Assembly (NCBI GenBank): GCA_017436025.1
Contig: JAFSDX010000271.1
Location: forward strand, 1 to 62,569
Origin: Thermoguttaceae bacterium
GTDB taxonomy: Bacteria > Planctomycetota > Planctomycetia > Pirellulales > Thermoguttaceae
Direction of reading: 5' to 3'
DNA length: 62,569 bases
Positions 62,313 through 62,569 of this stretch are shown piece by piece; the stretch's first letter is position 1; each line of letters opens with the position of its first letter. The translations under genes were made by a program, and so were the position numbers. Under the pieces are notes generated by a model, which had not been told where the DNA came from, made no database searches, and saw only the letters and a program-made list of their open reading frames with translations.

Positions 62313-62510
62313 TATTCTTCTCCGCAATTTCGTTCCGTTCGACGGCGCGTTTCGTTCGGGAAAATTTCGCTCGTTTCCCCGCTTTTTTATCGCAAACCGC
62401 CGACTTTTCGCGTTTTCCGCCGCTTCTCGCGCTCAAATTTTCCGGAACGACTCGCCGGAAAGCGCAAGAAAAGCGGGACGCGAAAAAAGACGTTAAATCT
62501 TAACCCCTTT

Positions 62511-62538
62511 ATTATGACGCGGCGCGCAATTTTGACAA
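62511..62538 (-). promoter_or_regulatory. Promoter of leuB
   Basis: On the minus strand, TTGTCA (62538-62533), 16 bp, CATAAT (62516-62511). It predicts a leader of about 190 nt. No leucine-rich leader peptide was found in it. Confidence 0.5.
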
Positions 62539-62569
62539 GCCCCCCGACGCGATTTCTCCCGACTTTCGC

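Noticed and set aside
62313-62569. Leucine attenuator leader upstream of leuB
   Set aside because: No ATG frame with Leu codons and no terminator hairpin occur in the roughly 190-nt leader.
1-62569. tRNA, rRNA, tmRNA or insertion sequence genes
   Set aside because: No cloverleaf-like T-loop context, ribosomal RNA motif or transposase with terminal inverted repeats was noticed; a short tRNA could still be missed by eye.

Overview
The window reads as chromosomal DNA of a Gram-negative, probably planctomycete-like (PVC group) bacterium. This is an inference from gene content: KdsB (Kdo/LPS), LpoB- and HtrA-like envelope proteins, a Minf_1886-family protein, a PIN/TRAM membrane protein, an ExeA-like ATPase with a long acidic tail, large secreted glycan-active proteins and a compact type II-C Cas9. 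No rRNA or tRNA gene was seen. Coding is dense, with strong use of GTC, GCG, GAC and CGT/CGC codons. That bias leaves long open frames antisense to real genes, and these were ignored.

Layout. (1) 1-11 kb: a GH172/DUF2961 protein cut by the window edge; an aroF-pheA unit on the minus strand preceded by what looks like a complete Phe/Tyr transcription attenuator (promoter, 37-residue leader peptide, antiterminator and terminator); a secreted GH42-like protein; an AT-richer orphan two-helix membrane protein with a consensus promoter; and a secreted DUF4091 protein. (2) 11.6-14.2 kb: aldehyde dehydrogenase and iron alcohol dehydrogenase as a pair. (3) 14.4-25 kb, defence-rich: type II-C CRISPR genes in the order cas9-cas2-cas1, a divergent tracrRNA candidate and no CRISPR array; a SLOG-fold gene with an 18-bp tandem repeat overlapping phosphoglucomutase; and a restriction-modification pair. 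(4) 25-32 kb: Minf_1886 protein, PIN/TRAM protein, metK, DUF362 protein and a NapH-NapG-like polyferredoxin. (5) 32-41.6 kb: an EndoU-like nuclease next to trpS, apgM, thioredoxin-rnpA-yidD, queC, mcsB and a GlmU-like protein. (6) 42-62 kb: HtrA, lipoproteins, the ExeA-like ATPase, asparagine synthase, DUF1254/1214 and HdeD proteins, LpoB, a degenerate EEP-domain protein, kdsB, a histidine phosphatase with an altered second catalytic site, a tandem pair of paralogous unknown proteins and leuB.

How the parts work together. aroF and pheA carry out the first step of the shikimate pathway and the Phe branch, and the aromatic-rich leader would match their expression to Phe/Tyr-tRNA charging. The thioredoxin-like gene, rnpA and yidD overlap and should be co-translated. 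The SLOG gene and pgm overlap by ATGA. The CRISPR locus has all protein parts of a type II-C system and a likely tracrRNA, but its spacer array must lie elsewhere or be lost. All motif, promoter and RNA structure calls were made by eye.
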